Positions 6,795 through 14,281 of a DNA stretch of 14,281 nucleotides are shown one piece after another. This DNA comes from Anaerolineae bacterium (GTDB lineage: Bacteria; Chloroflexota; Anaerolineae; Aggregatilineales; UBA3940), in NCBI GenBank assembly GCA_016926985.1, contig JAFGNO010000116.1:1-14281 (forward strand), in the 5' to 3' direction. Every line of letters begins with the position of its first letter. The first letter of the stretch is position 1. The notes below the pieces were generated by a model that searched no databases, was not told where the DNA came from, and saw nothing but the letters and a program-made list of their open reading frames with translations. The translations under genes were made by a program, and so were the position numbers.

Positions 6795-6810
6795 ATCAAC
6801 CAATGTTGAT
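6795..6810. promoter_or_regulatory. Inverted repeat ATCAAC-N4-GTTGAT
   Basis: Two perfect 6-bp arms surround CAAT. The site overlaps the expected -35 region of the aarF promoter whose -10 lies at 6779-6784. A protein bound here could block or assist polymerase. No regulator is identified. Confidence 0.4.
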
Positions 6811-6859
6811 GGCTCCATGTATGATAGGGTAGGGGGAATTTTTGAAGAGTGATTTGTAA

Positions 6860-6888
6860 TTGCGAGAGAACTTGCCGCGAGATAGAAT
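6860..6888 (+). promoter_or_regulatory. Candidate uvrA promoter (TTGCGA-N17-TAGAAT)
   Basis: TTGCGA at 6860-6865 and TAGAAT at 6883-6888 are separated by 17 bases, the standard spacing for the housekeeping sigma factor. The start of transcription would be near 6895, about 40 bases before the uvrA start codon. Confidence 0.4.
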
Positions 6889-6906
6889 ATATGTTCGGCA
6901 TATTTT
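6886..6906. promoter_or_regulatory. Imperfect inverted repeat overlapping the uvrA -10 region
   Basis: AATATATG and CATATTTT flank TTCGG, pairing at 7 of 8 positions. The site overlaps the -10 box and likely start of transcription of uvrA, a good place for a repressor. uvrA is often SOS-controlled, but this does not match the Gram-positive (GAAC-N4-GTTC) or E. coli (CTG-N10-CAG) LexA boxes. Confidence 0.33.
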
Positions 6907-6936
6907 GACATAACAACAGCAAAGCTTCATGAAAGA

Positions 6937-9888
6937 ATGAGTTTGATGGGACAGAACCGAATTGTCATTCGTGGTGCGCGTGAGCACAACCTGAAAAATA
7001 TCAGTGTCGAAATCCCGCGGGACAAACTTGTGGTGATTACTGGTTTGTCTGGCTCTGGGAAGTCCTCACTTGCATTCGATACGATATTTGCAGAAGGGCA
7101 GAGGCGGTATGTTGAGTCACTGTCTGCATATGCGCGGCAGTTCCTGGGCAGGATGGACAAACCCGATGTCGATCAGATTGAGGGATTAAGTCCAGCGGTC
7201 TCGATTGACCAGAAAGGGGTAAGCCGTAACCCGCGCTCGACAGTTGGAACAGTGACCGAGATATACGACTATCTTCGCCTCTTGTTTGCCAGGGTAGGGA
7301 CGCCTCACTGTACACAGTGTGGTCGCGAGGTGAGCCGCCAGAGCTCACAGCAGATCGTGGAATCCATATTCCGCCTGGACGACGGCCAGCGGATTCAGAT
7401 CCTTGCGCCGTTGGTTAAGGATCGCAAGGGCCATCACCAGCGAATTATTGAGGATATCCGAAAAGCTGGTTTTGTTCGCATTCGCGTAGACGGTGAGGTG
7501 CTCGACATTGACGAGAATATTGAGCTTGCCCGGTACGAGATGCACACTATTGAGGTTGTTGTTGACCGGTTAGTGATCCGGCAGCATGGTGCAGATACCC
7601 CTCAGGAGGAGATAGATTCGGATTTCTTCCGGCTCACTGACAGCATTGAGACGGCGCTGGAAATGGGGGATGGTGTAGCAATTATCAACATCCCGGACAC
7701 AGGAGAGGATATCCTGTATTCTGAACTCCTGTCATGTCCCCACTGTGGTATCAGTTTCCCGGAGATTGAGCCGAGAACTTTTTCTTTTAACAGCCCTCAC
7801 GGGGCATGCCCTGTCTGCCAGGGGTTGGGTGTTAAGCAGGAGATTGACCCTGACCTGCTTGTGCCAAATCCTGAGCTGGCACTGCAGGATGGGCCATTTG
7901 ATGCCACTGGTTGGAATACGTGGGAGGAAGGTGGTTATTTCCGGCAGGCTGTAGAGTCGCTATCAAAACACTATAAAATCAACCTGGATATACCCTGGGC
8001 CGAACTTCAGGACGAACAGAAAGACCTGTTGCTTTATGGCACAGGCGACATACGGATTCCGATCACATATCGCAATCGTGATGGACGGACCAGCACATAC
8101 CAGGGACGGTTTGAGGGTATTGTTAACAACCTTGAGCGTCGCTACAAAGAAACCACCTCCGACTATATTCGCCGCCAGATTGAAAGCGTGATGACTGATC
8201 GCCTCTGCCCGGCTTGTAATGGGGAACGTCTTCGTCCAGAAGCGTTGGCGGTGACCATTGCCGGGGAGAATATCCAGGCGGTGACATCGCTTCCGGTCAA
8301 GCGTATGCTGGAATGGGTGGCCGACCTTCGGGGTTCTGATGATGCATCTCCCCTTCTCAATAACCGTGAGTTGACCATTGCTGACCAGGTTATCAAGGAA
8401 ATTGAGTCCCGGTTGAGCTTTATGGTGAATGTCGGTTTGGATTACCTCACGCTGACTCGCTCTGCGGGCAGTTTGTCCGGCGGTGAAGCGCAGCGCATTC
8501 GTCTGGCTACTCAGATAGGGTCGCGGTTGATGGGCGTCCTCTATGTATTGGACGAGCCAAGTATTGGCCTGCATCAGCGTGATAACAAGCGGCTGATTCA
8601 GACGCTGGAGAGCATGCGCGATCTTGGCAATACGCTGTTGGTCGTAGAGCATGATGAGGAGACCATCTTGCACGCGGACTGGGTGGTAGACCTGGGGCCC
8701 GGAGCCGGCGAGCATGGTGGAGAGGTTGTTGCTGAAGGTCCGGTTGAGACCATCCTGGATCATCCAACTTCCCTGACTGGTGCCTATCTGTCGGGACGCA
8801 AATGTATTCCCTTGCCTGAGCAGCGAAGGAATGGGAACGGTCAGGTGCTTCGAGTTAAGGGAGCCCGCGAGCATAACCTGAAGAATATCGATGTTGCCAT
8901 CCCGCTGGGCCGCCTGGTTTGTATCACCGGTGTTTCGGGTAGTGGCAAGAGCACCTTGATGTTAGAGGTGCTCTACAAGCGTCTTGCGCAGGTTCTGCAT
9001 GGCAGCCGGGTTCGAGCCGGCGATCACGACCTTATAGAGGGCATTGAGTATATTGATAAAATCATCAATATCGACCAATCACCCATTGGGCGAACGCCTC
9101 GCAGTAACCCGGCAACCTATACCAAGCTGTTTGACCCTATTCGGGTGCTGTTTGCCGAACTTCCTGAAAGCAAGATAAGAGGCTATAAACCCGGACGTTT
9201 CAGCTTCAATGTCAAGGGGGGTCGCTGCGAAGAATGCTCAGGGCAGGGTGTGATCCAGGTCGAGATGCAGTTCCTTCCCGATGTATATATCCCCTGTGAA
9301 GTATGTCGTGGCAGCCGGTACAATCGTGAGACTTTACAGGTGCGTTTCAAGGGATACAATATCTCAGAAGTCCTTGATATGACGGTGGGCGAAGCCCTAG
9401 ATGTCTTCGAAGCCTTCCCGGCGATTGTCTCCAAACTGCAAACGTTGGAGGCTGTGGGCCTCGGATATGTACGTTTGGGGCAGTCGGCAACGACTCTCTC
9501 TGGTGGAGAAGCGCAGCGGGTCAAATTGAGCCGTGAACTGGCAAAACGCTCCACCGGACAGACATTATATGTGCTGGACGAGCCGTCCGTGGGCCTGCAC
9601 GCTGCTGATGTTGCGCGGCTGATCAGCGTGCTCCAGGCATTGGTAGATCAGGGAAATTCAGTGCTGATTATCGAACATCATCCCGATATCATTAAAGTTG
9701 CTGACTATCTTATTGACCTCGGCCCGGAAGGAGGCGATGCGGGTGGTGAAGTGGTTGCCCAGGGAACACCTGAAGAAGTCTCCCAGTTTGAGTTGAGCTA
9801 TACCGGGCAGTTCCTTAAAGAGTTGCTCGCAAGGTCGCTGGCTGTGGGTTGTGCGGATCAACTGCCCTTGTCTGAACAGCAGGGTTGA
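6937..9888 (+). CDS. uvrA: Excinuclease ABC subunit UvrA
   Basis: UvrA is the damage-sensing ATPase of nucleotide excision repair; it loads UvrB onto lesions. The 983-residue product has both ABC ATPase modules. Module one has Walker A GLSGSGKSS (36-44), the zinc-type Cys pairs CPHC (267-270) and CPVC (291-294), and signature LSGGEAQRIRL (from 513) followed by VLDEPSIGLH. Module two has Walker A GVSGSGKST (665-673), zinc-module pairs C764/C767 and C787/C790, and signature LSGGEAQRVKL (from 854) followed by VLDEPSVGLH. All key residues are intact. It is slightly longer than the usual 940 or so, partly from a C-terminal tail after TGQFLKELL. The ATG at 6937 has no properly spaced Shine-Dalgarno. 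The ATG at 6946, with GAAAGA 9 bases upstream, is a reasonable alternative start. A PIG-L gene follows after 12 bases. Confidence 0.97.
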   Translation: MSLMGQNRIVIRGAREHNLKNISVEIPRDKLVVITGLSGSGKSSLAFDTIFAEGQRRYVESLSAYARQFLGRMDKPDVDQIEGLSPAVSIDQKGVSRNPRSTVGTVTEIYDYLRLLFARVGTPHCTQCGREVSRQSSQQIVESIFRLDDGQRIQILAPLVKDRKGHHQRIIEDIRKAGFVRIRVDGEVLDIDENIELARYEMHTIEVVVDRLVIRQHGADTPQEEIDSDFFRLTDSIETALEMGDGVAIINIPDTGEDILYSELLSCPHCGISFPEIEPRTFSFNSPHGACPVCQGLGVKQEIDPDLLVPNPELALQDGPFDATGWNTWEEGGYFRQAVESLSKHYKINLDIPWAELQDEQKDLLLYGTGDIRIPITYRNRDGRTSTYQGRFEGIVNNLERRYKETTSDYIRRQIESVMTDRLCPACNGERLRPEALAVTIAGENIQAVTSLPVKRMLEWVADLRGSDDASPLLNNRELTIADQVIKEIESRLSFMVNVGLDYLTLTRSAGSLSGGEAQRIRLATQIGSRLMGVLYVLDEPSIGLHQRDNKRLIQTLESMRDLGNTLLVVEHDEETILHADWVVDLGPGAGEHGGEVVAEGPVETILDHPTSLTGAYLSGRKCIPLPEQRRNGNGQVLRVKGAREHNLKNIDVAIPLGRLVCITGVSGSGKSTLMLEVLYKRLAQVLHGSRVRAGDHDLIEGIEYIDKIINIDQSPIGRTPRSNPATYTKLFDPIRVLFAELPESKIRGYKPGRFSFNVKGGRCEECSGQGVIQVEMQFLPDVYIPCEVCRGSRYNRETLQVRFKGYNISEVLDMTVGEALDVFEAFPAIVSKLQTLEAVGLGYVRLGQSATTLSGGEAQRVKLSRELAKRSTGQTLYVLDEPSVGLHAADVARLISVLQALVDQGNSVLIIEHHPDIIKVADYLIDLGPEGGDAGGEVVAQGTPEEVSQFELSYTGQFLKELLARSLAVGCADQLPLSEQQG

Positions 9889-9900
9889 TCGGGAGACAGA

Positions 9901-10794
9901 ATGGGAGAATCTGGTTGGGCTGCTAAACGGCTGCTGATTGCTCTGGCGCATCCGGATGATGAGTCATTCGGGATGGCAGGAACAATAGCGCATTACGTGG
10001 AGGCAGGTGTTTCGGTCTATGTGATCTGCGCAACAAATGGTGACGTAGGCGTGGCCGACCCCCGATTTTTAGAGCAGTATGCGTCAATGGCGGAACTCAG
10101 GCTGTCGGAACTCCAATGTGCGGCAGAGACCCTTGGATTGGCCGGTTTGTATACGTTTGGCTACCGGGACTCCGGGATGGCTGGTTCTCCTGATAACGGG
10201 CATCCGGATTCTTTGGTCAGCGCTCCTGTAACAGAAGTTGCCGATCGGATTGTTCAGGTAATCCGGGACGTTCAGCCACAGGTGGTGGTTACGTTTGACC
10301 CCTATGGAAGTTATGGTCATCCCGATCACATAAAGATGTACGAGGCTACAACGCTGGCCTTTGAAATCTGCCGGAACGGGCTCGAGTTGGCAGATACCAC
10401 GACGAGTATTGATTTCAATTGTCCCCAGAAGCTCTACTATCGGACAAGAAATCGTACTTATTACAGAATTATTGTGAATTTGCTCCCGTTGTTTGGCGTT
10501 GATCCTGGACAAATGGGAAAAAACAAGGACATCAACCTCCGCGCAATTATTTCCCACACCTATCCAATTCACGCGCGAATACATACCCGGCATGTCTCTG
10601 AACAGGCGGAACGTGCCCGGCTCTGTCATGCCAGCCAGCTTGGTGGGTTAGCTCAACCGTCCCTGTTACAGCAGATGCAGCGCCTGTTTGTGAATCCCAC
10701 CGTTGAAACCTATATGAGAGCTTATCCACCTGTTAAAGACCGGCGAGTATCTGAGCGCGACCTGTTTGCCGGAATTTTCCAGAGCAGCCATTGA
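9901..10794 (+). CDS. PIG-L/LmbE family deacetylase
   Basis: This is a 297-residue member of the zinc-dependent PIG-L (LmbE) family, whose members remove N-acyl groups from GlcNAc-containing substrates such as GlcNAc-Ins (MshB), GlcNAc-malate (BshB), or thiol conjugates (Mca). The zinc-site motif AHPDDE is at 16-21 (His17, Asp20) and the second metal motif HPDH at 140-143; the fold core includes VYVICATNGDVG (39-50). GGGAG lies 5 bases before the ATG, and uvrA ends 12 bases upstream, so the gene is probably cotranscribed with uvrA. The substrate cannot be read from the sequence. No mycothiol or bacillithiol glycosyltransferase or ligase gene is in the window, so I do not call it mshB or bshB. 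Confidence 0.88.
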   Translation: MGESGWAAKRLLIALAHPDDESFGMAGTIAHYVEAGVSVYVICATNGDVGVADPRFLEQYASMAELRLSELQCAAETLGLAGLYTFGYRDSGMAGSPDNGHPDSLVSAPVTEVADRIVQVIRDVQPQVVVTFDPYGSYGHPDHIKMYEATTLAFEICRNGLELADTTTSIDFNCPQKLYYRTRNRTYYRIIVNLLPLFGVDPGQMGKNKDINLRAIISHTYPIHARIHTRHVSEQAERARLCHASQLGGLAQPSLLQQMQRLFVNPTVETYMRAYPPVKDRRVSERDLFAGIFQSSH

Positions 10795-10804
10795 GGTGAT
10801 TGTT

Positions 10805-11440
10805 GTGGATATTGATATTTTGCCTGTTGGCCCAATTCAAACCAACTGCTACCTTATAACCTGCCGCAGCACGCGGGAAGCATTACTCATCGATCCGGGC
10901 TGGAATGATCCCGGGATATTATCCGCCATCAAGAAACGTGAAGCACTGGTCAGGGCGGTTGTAAACACGCATGCACACTGGGACCACATCGGTGGCAATG
11001 CAGCCGCGGTTAAAGAAACCGGGGCCCGGTTTGGGATACATGAGATCGAGGTTCCGCTGTTGAATCGGCGTGGCGGGGCAGAGTTCTGGGGGGTGCCACT
11101 TGAACCAAGCCCTGAGCCTGATTTCTACCTGGTACCGGGGGATACGCTGTCGATCGGTCAACTCCAGTTTCAGGTTCTTTTCACACCGGGTCACACGCCC
11201 GGCCATATCTCGCTCTACGAGGCGAATCGTGGCGCAGTGTTTGACGGTGATGTCCTGTTCAAGGATGGCATTGGCCGCACTGACTTGCCGGGGGGCGACA
11301 GCGCTCAGCTTGCTGACTCGATTGAAAAGGTGCTGCTTGCCTTACCGGACGATACGGTTGTCTATCCCGGTCATGGTCCTCAAACCACCATTGGGAGCGA
11401 AAGACAGGAAAACCCCTGGATTTTGGCCTGGCTTGACTGA
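10805..11440 (+). CDS. Metallo-beta-lactamase-fold hydrolase (glyoxalase II-like)
   Basis: The 211-residue product has the full MBL metal set: THAHWDH (His56, His58, Asp60, His61), His130 in TPGHTPGH, Asp148 in FDGDV and His190 in YPGHG. The N-terminus DILPVGPIQTNCYLI is typical of the YcbL/glyoxalase II-like branch, whose members hydrolyse thioesters such as S-lactoylglutathione; the substrate here is not known. I chose the GTG at 10805 because GAGGTGA sits 5 bases upstream, overlapping the stop of the PIG-L gene. This also makes the N-terminus match the family. A TTG at 10766 would overlap the PIG-L gene by 29 bases. Gene order uvrA, PIG-L, MBL with short gaps suggests one operon. Confidence 0.87.
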   Translation: MDIDILPVGPIQTNCYLITCRSTREALLIDPGWNDPGILSAIKKREALVRAVVNTHAHWDHIGGNAAAVKETGARFGIHEIEVPLLNRRGGAEFWGVPLEPSPEPDFYLVPGDTLSIGQLQFQVLFTPGHTPGHISLYEANRGAVFDGDVLFKDGIGRTDLPGGDSAQLADSIEKVLLALPDDTVVYPGHGPQTTIGSERQENPWILAWLD

Positions 11441-11465
11441 CAAACTGGTGATGGCTATCAGTGGG

Positions 11466-12278
11466 TTAAGAGAGCCGGATCGTGTATACAACCAGGCATA
11501 ATACAGCCATGCAAACACAATACACTGCAAAAGGAATCGTTGATCGGGTTTTCAGGAAGCGCAGCATCCAGTTGATGACCAGGTAGGCACTGGCAAAGGA
11601 CACCAAAAATCCGGCGACAAGGATGGCTGTTTGCAGGGAAGAAACCCCGGCGGTCGTGATTTTTATCAACTGGAGCAAGCCTGCTGCGATGATGATTGGT
11701 GTCGATAGTAGAAAGCTGAACCGGGCTGCGTCCTCCCGCTTGAGGTGCCGTACGCGCCCGGCAGCGATAGTTGACCCTGAACGGCTGATTCCTGGCATAA
11801 TTGCTATTGTCTGCGCCACGCCGATGATCAGGCTGTCTTTCCAGGTCATTGTTTCGACGGTGCGCTCAAGGCGCCCGATCTTCTCACCAATGACCAGTAA
11901 AATTGCGGTAACAAACAGCATCAGAGCGGCAACAAACGGTTTCTGAAATATTGCCTCAAACAGGTCTTCCAGGATAAGCCCGACAATCCCTGCGGGTATG
12001 CTTCCCAGGATCAACAGCCACAGCAGCCTTGCATGATTATCGGCCCCTTTCCCCGCAACAAAACGAATGCCGCTTTTTGCCATGTTTAACCAGTCTCGCC
12101 AGAAGACCAGCAGCACCCCGCATGAAGTGCCCACGTGAATGACCACAGTGAATGTTAAACCGGGCGGATCCCATCCCAACAACCAGGGTACCAGCTCCAC
12201 ATGCCCGGAGCTGGAAACGGGGATGAATTCTGTTGCTCCCTGGACCAGACCAAGGATGATAGCCTGGATGAGTGTCAT
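11466..12278 (-). CDS. uppP: Undecaprenyl-diphosphatase UppP (BacA)
   Basis: UppP is an integral membrane phosphatase that converts undecaprenyl diphosphate to undecaprenyl phosphate, the lipid carrier for peptidoglycan and other wall polymers; it also gives bacitracin resistance. The 270 residues match the usual length. The two family motifs are present: ATEFIPVSSSGH (15-26, Glu17 and His26) and PGISRSGST (162-170, Arg166). Multiple hydrophobic helices cover most of the protein. GGAG precedes the ATG at 12278, and the stop of tgt lies 18 bases upstream, so the two are probably cotranscribed. It converges on the MBL gene with a gap of 25 bases. Confidence 0.96.
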   Translation of the reverse strand: MTLIQAIILGLVQGATEFIPVSSSGHVELVPWLLGWDPPGLTFTVVIHVGTSCGVLLVFWRDWLNMAKSGIRFVAGKGADNHARLLWLLILGSIPAGIVGLILEDLFEAIFQKPFVAALMLFVTAILLVIGEKIGRLERTVETMTWKDSLIIGVAQTIAIMPGISRSGSTIAAGRVRHLKREDAARFSFLLSTPIIIAAGLLQLIKITTAGVSSLQTAILVAGFLVSFASAYLVINWMLRFLKTRSTIPFAVYCVCMAVLCLVVYTIRLS

Positions 12279-12296
12279 TATGTTCTCCGCTTATTG

Positions 12297-13418
12297 TTAT
12301 GTGTCAGGAGATGTTAATCTGGATAGAGTGTGTTCGGCGAACTGATGATACGTCCCTTCCAGGATGGCTTCCCGTGCCCGTTCGGCGAGCCGCACCAGGG
12401 TGCGAAGATTGTGGATGGACAGCAGCGTTGAAGCAAGGATTTCCTTCGCTTTTGTTAAATGCCGGATATACGCGCGGCTGAAATTCAAGCAGGTATAACA
12501 ATCGCAATCCAGGTCGAGCGGTTCCTGATCGGTTGCATACAGTGCATTTCGAATATTTATCTGCCCATTGCTGGTCAGGGCCGCGCCATGCCGGGCAATA
12601 CGTGTGGGCAGAACGCAGTCGAAAATATCCACTCCGCGCGCAACACCATGGATAAAATCCCGAATCGTGCCAACTCCCATCAGATATCGCGGCTTATAAT
12701 CCGGCAGGAGCGGTGTGGTAAGGTCCAGTACCCGGTACATTTCGACTTTGTTTTCACCCACAGAAAGGCCCCCGATTGCGTAACCGGGAAAATCCAGAGC
12801 CGTGAGAAATTCTGCTGACTGCTGGCGCAGGTCCTCAAACACACCGCCCTGGACTATCCCGAACAACGCCTGTTGTTCGCGGTTATCCCAGGCTTCCTGG
12901 CAGCGTTCTGCCCAGCGGTGTGTTCGGGTCAGGGCCAATTGGTTATAGGTATAGTCTTTGGGATCGCACAGTTCATCAAAACACATGATGATGTCTGCCC
13001 CGAGGTTCTGTTGGATCGCAACCGAACGTTCCGGCGTGAAGTGATGCCGGGAGCCATCAATATGGGATTGAAAGGTGACCCCATTGTCATCAACCCGATT
13101 GATTGCACTCAAACTCCAGACCTGAAATCCGCCGCTGTCGGTTAAAATTGGGCTGTCCCAGGCCATGAACCGGTGAAGCCCACCCAGATCGCGGATGATC
13201 TCATCACCAGGACGAAGATATAGATGATAGGTATTTGACAGGATAAGCGACGCGCCGAGGCCATGCAAGTCGCGAGGCAGGACGGCTTTTACCGTAGCCT
13301 GCGTCCCCACCGGAGCAAATACAGGTGTATGAATCGGGCCATGGGGCGTGTGGAATACGCCAGCCCGGGCCTTCCCATCAATTTTTGCAAGCTCAAATCT
13401 GAAGTTTGTCGATGGCAT
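12297..13418 (-). CDS. tgt: Queuine/preQ1 tRNA-ribosyltransferase
   Basis: Tgt exchanges guanine at position 34 of tRNAs Asp, Asn, His and Tyr for preQ1, the committed base-insertion step of queuosine synthesis. The 373-residue protein matches the bacterial enzyme: TDSGGFQVWSL with Asp94, IFDCVLPTRIARHG with the nucleophile Asp267, SVGEN (219-223), and the zinc site CDCYTC (C305, C307, C310) with His336 in SIHNL. All catalytic and zinc residues are present. The ATG at 13418 lacks a strong Shine-Dalgarno. QueG, the last enzyme of the same pathway, is encoded about 10 kb away. uppP follows 18 bases downstream. Confidence 0.97.
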   Translation of the reverse strand: MPSTNFRFELAKIDGKARAGVFHTPHGPIHTPVFAPVGTQATVKAVLPRDLHGLGASLILSNTYHLYLRPGDEIIRDLGGLHRFMAWDSPILTDSGGFQVWSLSAINRVDDNGVTFQSHIDGSRHHFTPERSVAIQQNLGADIIMCFDELCDPKDYTYNQLALTRTHRWAERCQEAWDNREQQALFGIVQGGVFEDLRQQSAEFLTALDFPGYAIGGLSVGENKVEMYRVLDLTTPLLPDYKPRYLMGVGTIRDFIHGVARGVDIFDCVLPTRIARHGAALTSNGQINIRNALYATDQEPLDLDCDCYTCLNFSRAYIRHLTKAKEILASTLLSIHNLRTLVRLAERAREAILEGTYHQFAEHTLSRLTSPDT

Positions 13419-13427
13419 GTTAGTGCT

Positions 13428-13462
13428 GGTTATCCGGAGGGCTGTAAGGCGCAGATAACAGC
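13428..13462 (-). repeat. Overlapping inverted repeats in the tgt leader
   Basis: On the minus strand GGCTGT pairs with ACAGCC, and an overlapping GTTATC pairs with GATAAC. The two stems share bases and so exclude each other. They lie just before the tgt start codon. Mutually exclusive stems can be a switch, but the sequence does not match the preQ1 riboswitch consensus that sometimes controls queuosine genes. The rest of the 118-base gap shows no clear promoter. Confidence 0.25.
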
Positions 13463-13536
13463 CATCTCAGGCTTTGCCAGACCCGGAAGGGCTTTTGATT
13501 ATGGTGTGAATGGATAATTTGCACCGACTATGTGGG

Positions 13537-14148
13537 TCAGGTGCCCAGGTAGATTTTGTCAATGTGATTGATCACACGCGTAAATGGCTTTTTTACCCAC
13601 ATATCCTCAATATATGAAAGCTTCTCCAGGACGGTTTCATTCAGCCGGCCTTTTGACGGATCAATTGCATCAACCATGGTAAACAGGGGTTTTGCTTCTT
13701 TCAGGCCCAGAATATCGGCGGTATGGGCCACGTGCAGAAACGGTTCGTGTTCTTGGAAGTCGGACACTTTGCATTGGGCAATAATGCTCCGGGCCCACCA
13801 GACCAGCGCTTCTGGCAGCTTGCCCTGATCAAACTCTGCCAGCCCGGCAACTGAATACAGCCTGTACTTTCGTTTGCATTTTGGTATGGCCTCAACTGCG
13901 ACCTTGATCGCTTCCTCAGGATACTCAAGCTGGTAGTAGATATAAGCCACCATGAATGGGACAAGGTCATTATTAGGATACATCCGCATCAAGGTCCCGG
14001 CGTATTTGATAGCTTCCATTGGATTGCCTGCATCGCGTAGCTCTGCAACATGCACCAGCTCGGGAATGCTCCGCTCGTCTCGTTCGTCACGCATTTCCTC
14101 AAAAGGGAGAACTGTGCTCATCCTGAAGAATCTGTCTTCACGCCCCAT
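13537..14148 (-). CDS. TPR-like protein of unknown function
   Basis: This is a 203-residue soluble protein with no signal peptide or membrane segment. Helix pairs with TPR-like spacing run from about residue 31: AELRDAGNPMEAIKYAGTLM (35-54), VAYIYYQLEYPEEAIKVAVE (68-87) and GLAEFDQGKLPEALVWWARS (102-121), each followed by a loop containing P or charged residues. The last third (DPSKGRLNETVLEKLSYIED) is not obviously TPR. Such repeats usually mediate protein-protein contact; no partner is evident. I chose the ATG at 14148 because GAGG lies 8 bases upstream. A TTG at 14169 would add 7 residues. It is divergent from a gene that starts at the right edge of the window. Confidence 0.72.
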   Translation of the reverse strand: MGREDRFFRMSTVLPFEEMRDERDERSIPELVHVAELRDAGNPMEAIKYAGTLMRMYPNNDLVPFMVAYIYYQLEYPEEAIKVAVEAIPKCKRKYRLYSVAGLAEFDQGKLPEALVWWARSIIAQCKVSDFQEHEPFLHVAHTADILGLKEAKPLFTMVDAIDPSKGRLNETVLEKLSYIEDMWVKKPFTRVINHIDKIYLGT

Positions 14149-14252
14149 ATCTGCTGCCTCGTCATGCAATTGATATTTGTGCTGGATAATGATAGCTTAG
14201 AATAGCACAAGGTGGCGATTTTGGAAATTTGTAGGATACTCTTTCCCCGATG

Positions 14253-14264
14253 TTGAGCGCTCAA
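14253..14264. promoter_or_regulatory. Perfect 12-bp palindrome TTGAGCGCTCAA
   Basis: This palindrome lies between the divergent TPR-like gene and the gene starting at the right edge, 13 bases before that start codon. It is a candidate operator for either gene, close enough to the start to block transcription or translation. No clear -35/-10 pair is seen nearby. Confidence 0.4.
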
Positions 14265-14277
14265 AATGGAGAAACGC

Positions 14278-14281
14278 ATGA
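14278..14281 (+). CDS. Start of a plus-strand gene (partial, at window edge)
   Basis: GGAG at 14268-14271 lies 6 bases upstream of an ATG at 14278, a good ribosome-binding arrangement. Only the start codon and one base are visible, so nothing can be said about the product. An in-frame ATG at 14266 overlaps the ribosome-binding site and is less likely. Confidence 0.35.

Noticed and set aside
7963..8874. Long open frame (303 codons) on the minus strand
   Set aside because: It lies wholly antisense within uvrA, whose motifs are intact across the region; it has no recognisable motif of its own.
11441..11465. Terminator between the convergent MBL and uppP genes
   Set aside because: Only a weak 6-bp stem with one wobble pair and no T-run is seen.
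13419..13536. preQ1 riboswitch upstream of tgt
   Set aside because: Stems are present, but neither the C-rich loop nor the A-rich tail of the known preQ1 classes can be seen.

Overview
The window is dense bacterial chromosome with moderate GC content. No gap between genes exceeds about 260 bases, and I see no tRNA, rRNA, CRISPR array or insertion sequence. The gene families, together with a lipoprotein that has a Thr/Pro-rich linker, fit a Chloroflexota (Anaerolineae-like) genome. That placement is an impression from style, not a phylogenetic result.

The most notable locus is at the left edge (171-605, +). A membrane-anchored thioredoxin-fold protein is interrupted by one in-frame TGA at 345-347. 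This TGA falls exactly where the first cysteine of the thioredoxin CxxC motif belongs. It gives U-T-A-C if read as selenocysteine, and the frame then runs open for 85 more sense codons through a normal thioredoxin C-terminal half with a cis-Pro. A perfect 6-bp hairpin with a GTT loop lies 27 nt past the TGA, within the published spacing, stem and loop rules for bacterial SECIS elements. I read the gene as a probable selenoprotein with a UxxC centre rather than a pseudogene. Its start overlaps the stop of an unrecognised upstream reading frame (1-174) by ATGA.

Three minus-strand genes follow. From the gltD-like end these are an Fe-S/flavin NADPH oxidoreductase of the glutamate synthase small-subunit family (3849-2398) with an intrinsic terminator, then a PPOX/HugZ-type flavin split-barrel protein (2297-1824), then queG (1817-657). 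Diverging from the oxidoreductase is a lipoprotein with an alpha/beta-hydrolase fold (4110-4973) whose nucleophile-elbow serine is replaced by glycine. It converges on an AarF/UbiB-type kinase-like protein (6749-5025).

A divergent promoter region (6750-6936) separates aarF from a plus-strand run: uvrA (6937-9888), a PIG-L/LmbE deacetylase (9901-10794) and a metallo-beta-lactamase-fold hydrolase (10805-11440), with gaps of 12 and 10 bases. Converging on these is a minus-strand pair, tgt (13418-12297) and uppP (12278-11466). Upstream of tgt lies a minus-strand TPR-like protein (14148-13537). The window ends on the start codon of a plus-strand gene, just after a perfect 12-bp palindrome.

Functionally this is mostly housekeeping: two queuosine enzymes (tgt inserts the precursor base, queG does the last reduction), DNA repair, undecaprenyl-phosphate recycling and NADPH/flavin redox. 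The accessory interest lies in the candidate selenoprotein, the possibly inactive hydrolase lipoprotein and several inverted or direct repeats in the promoter regions.
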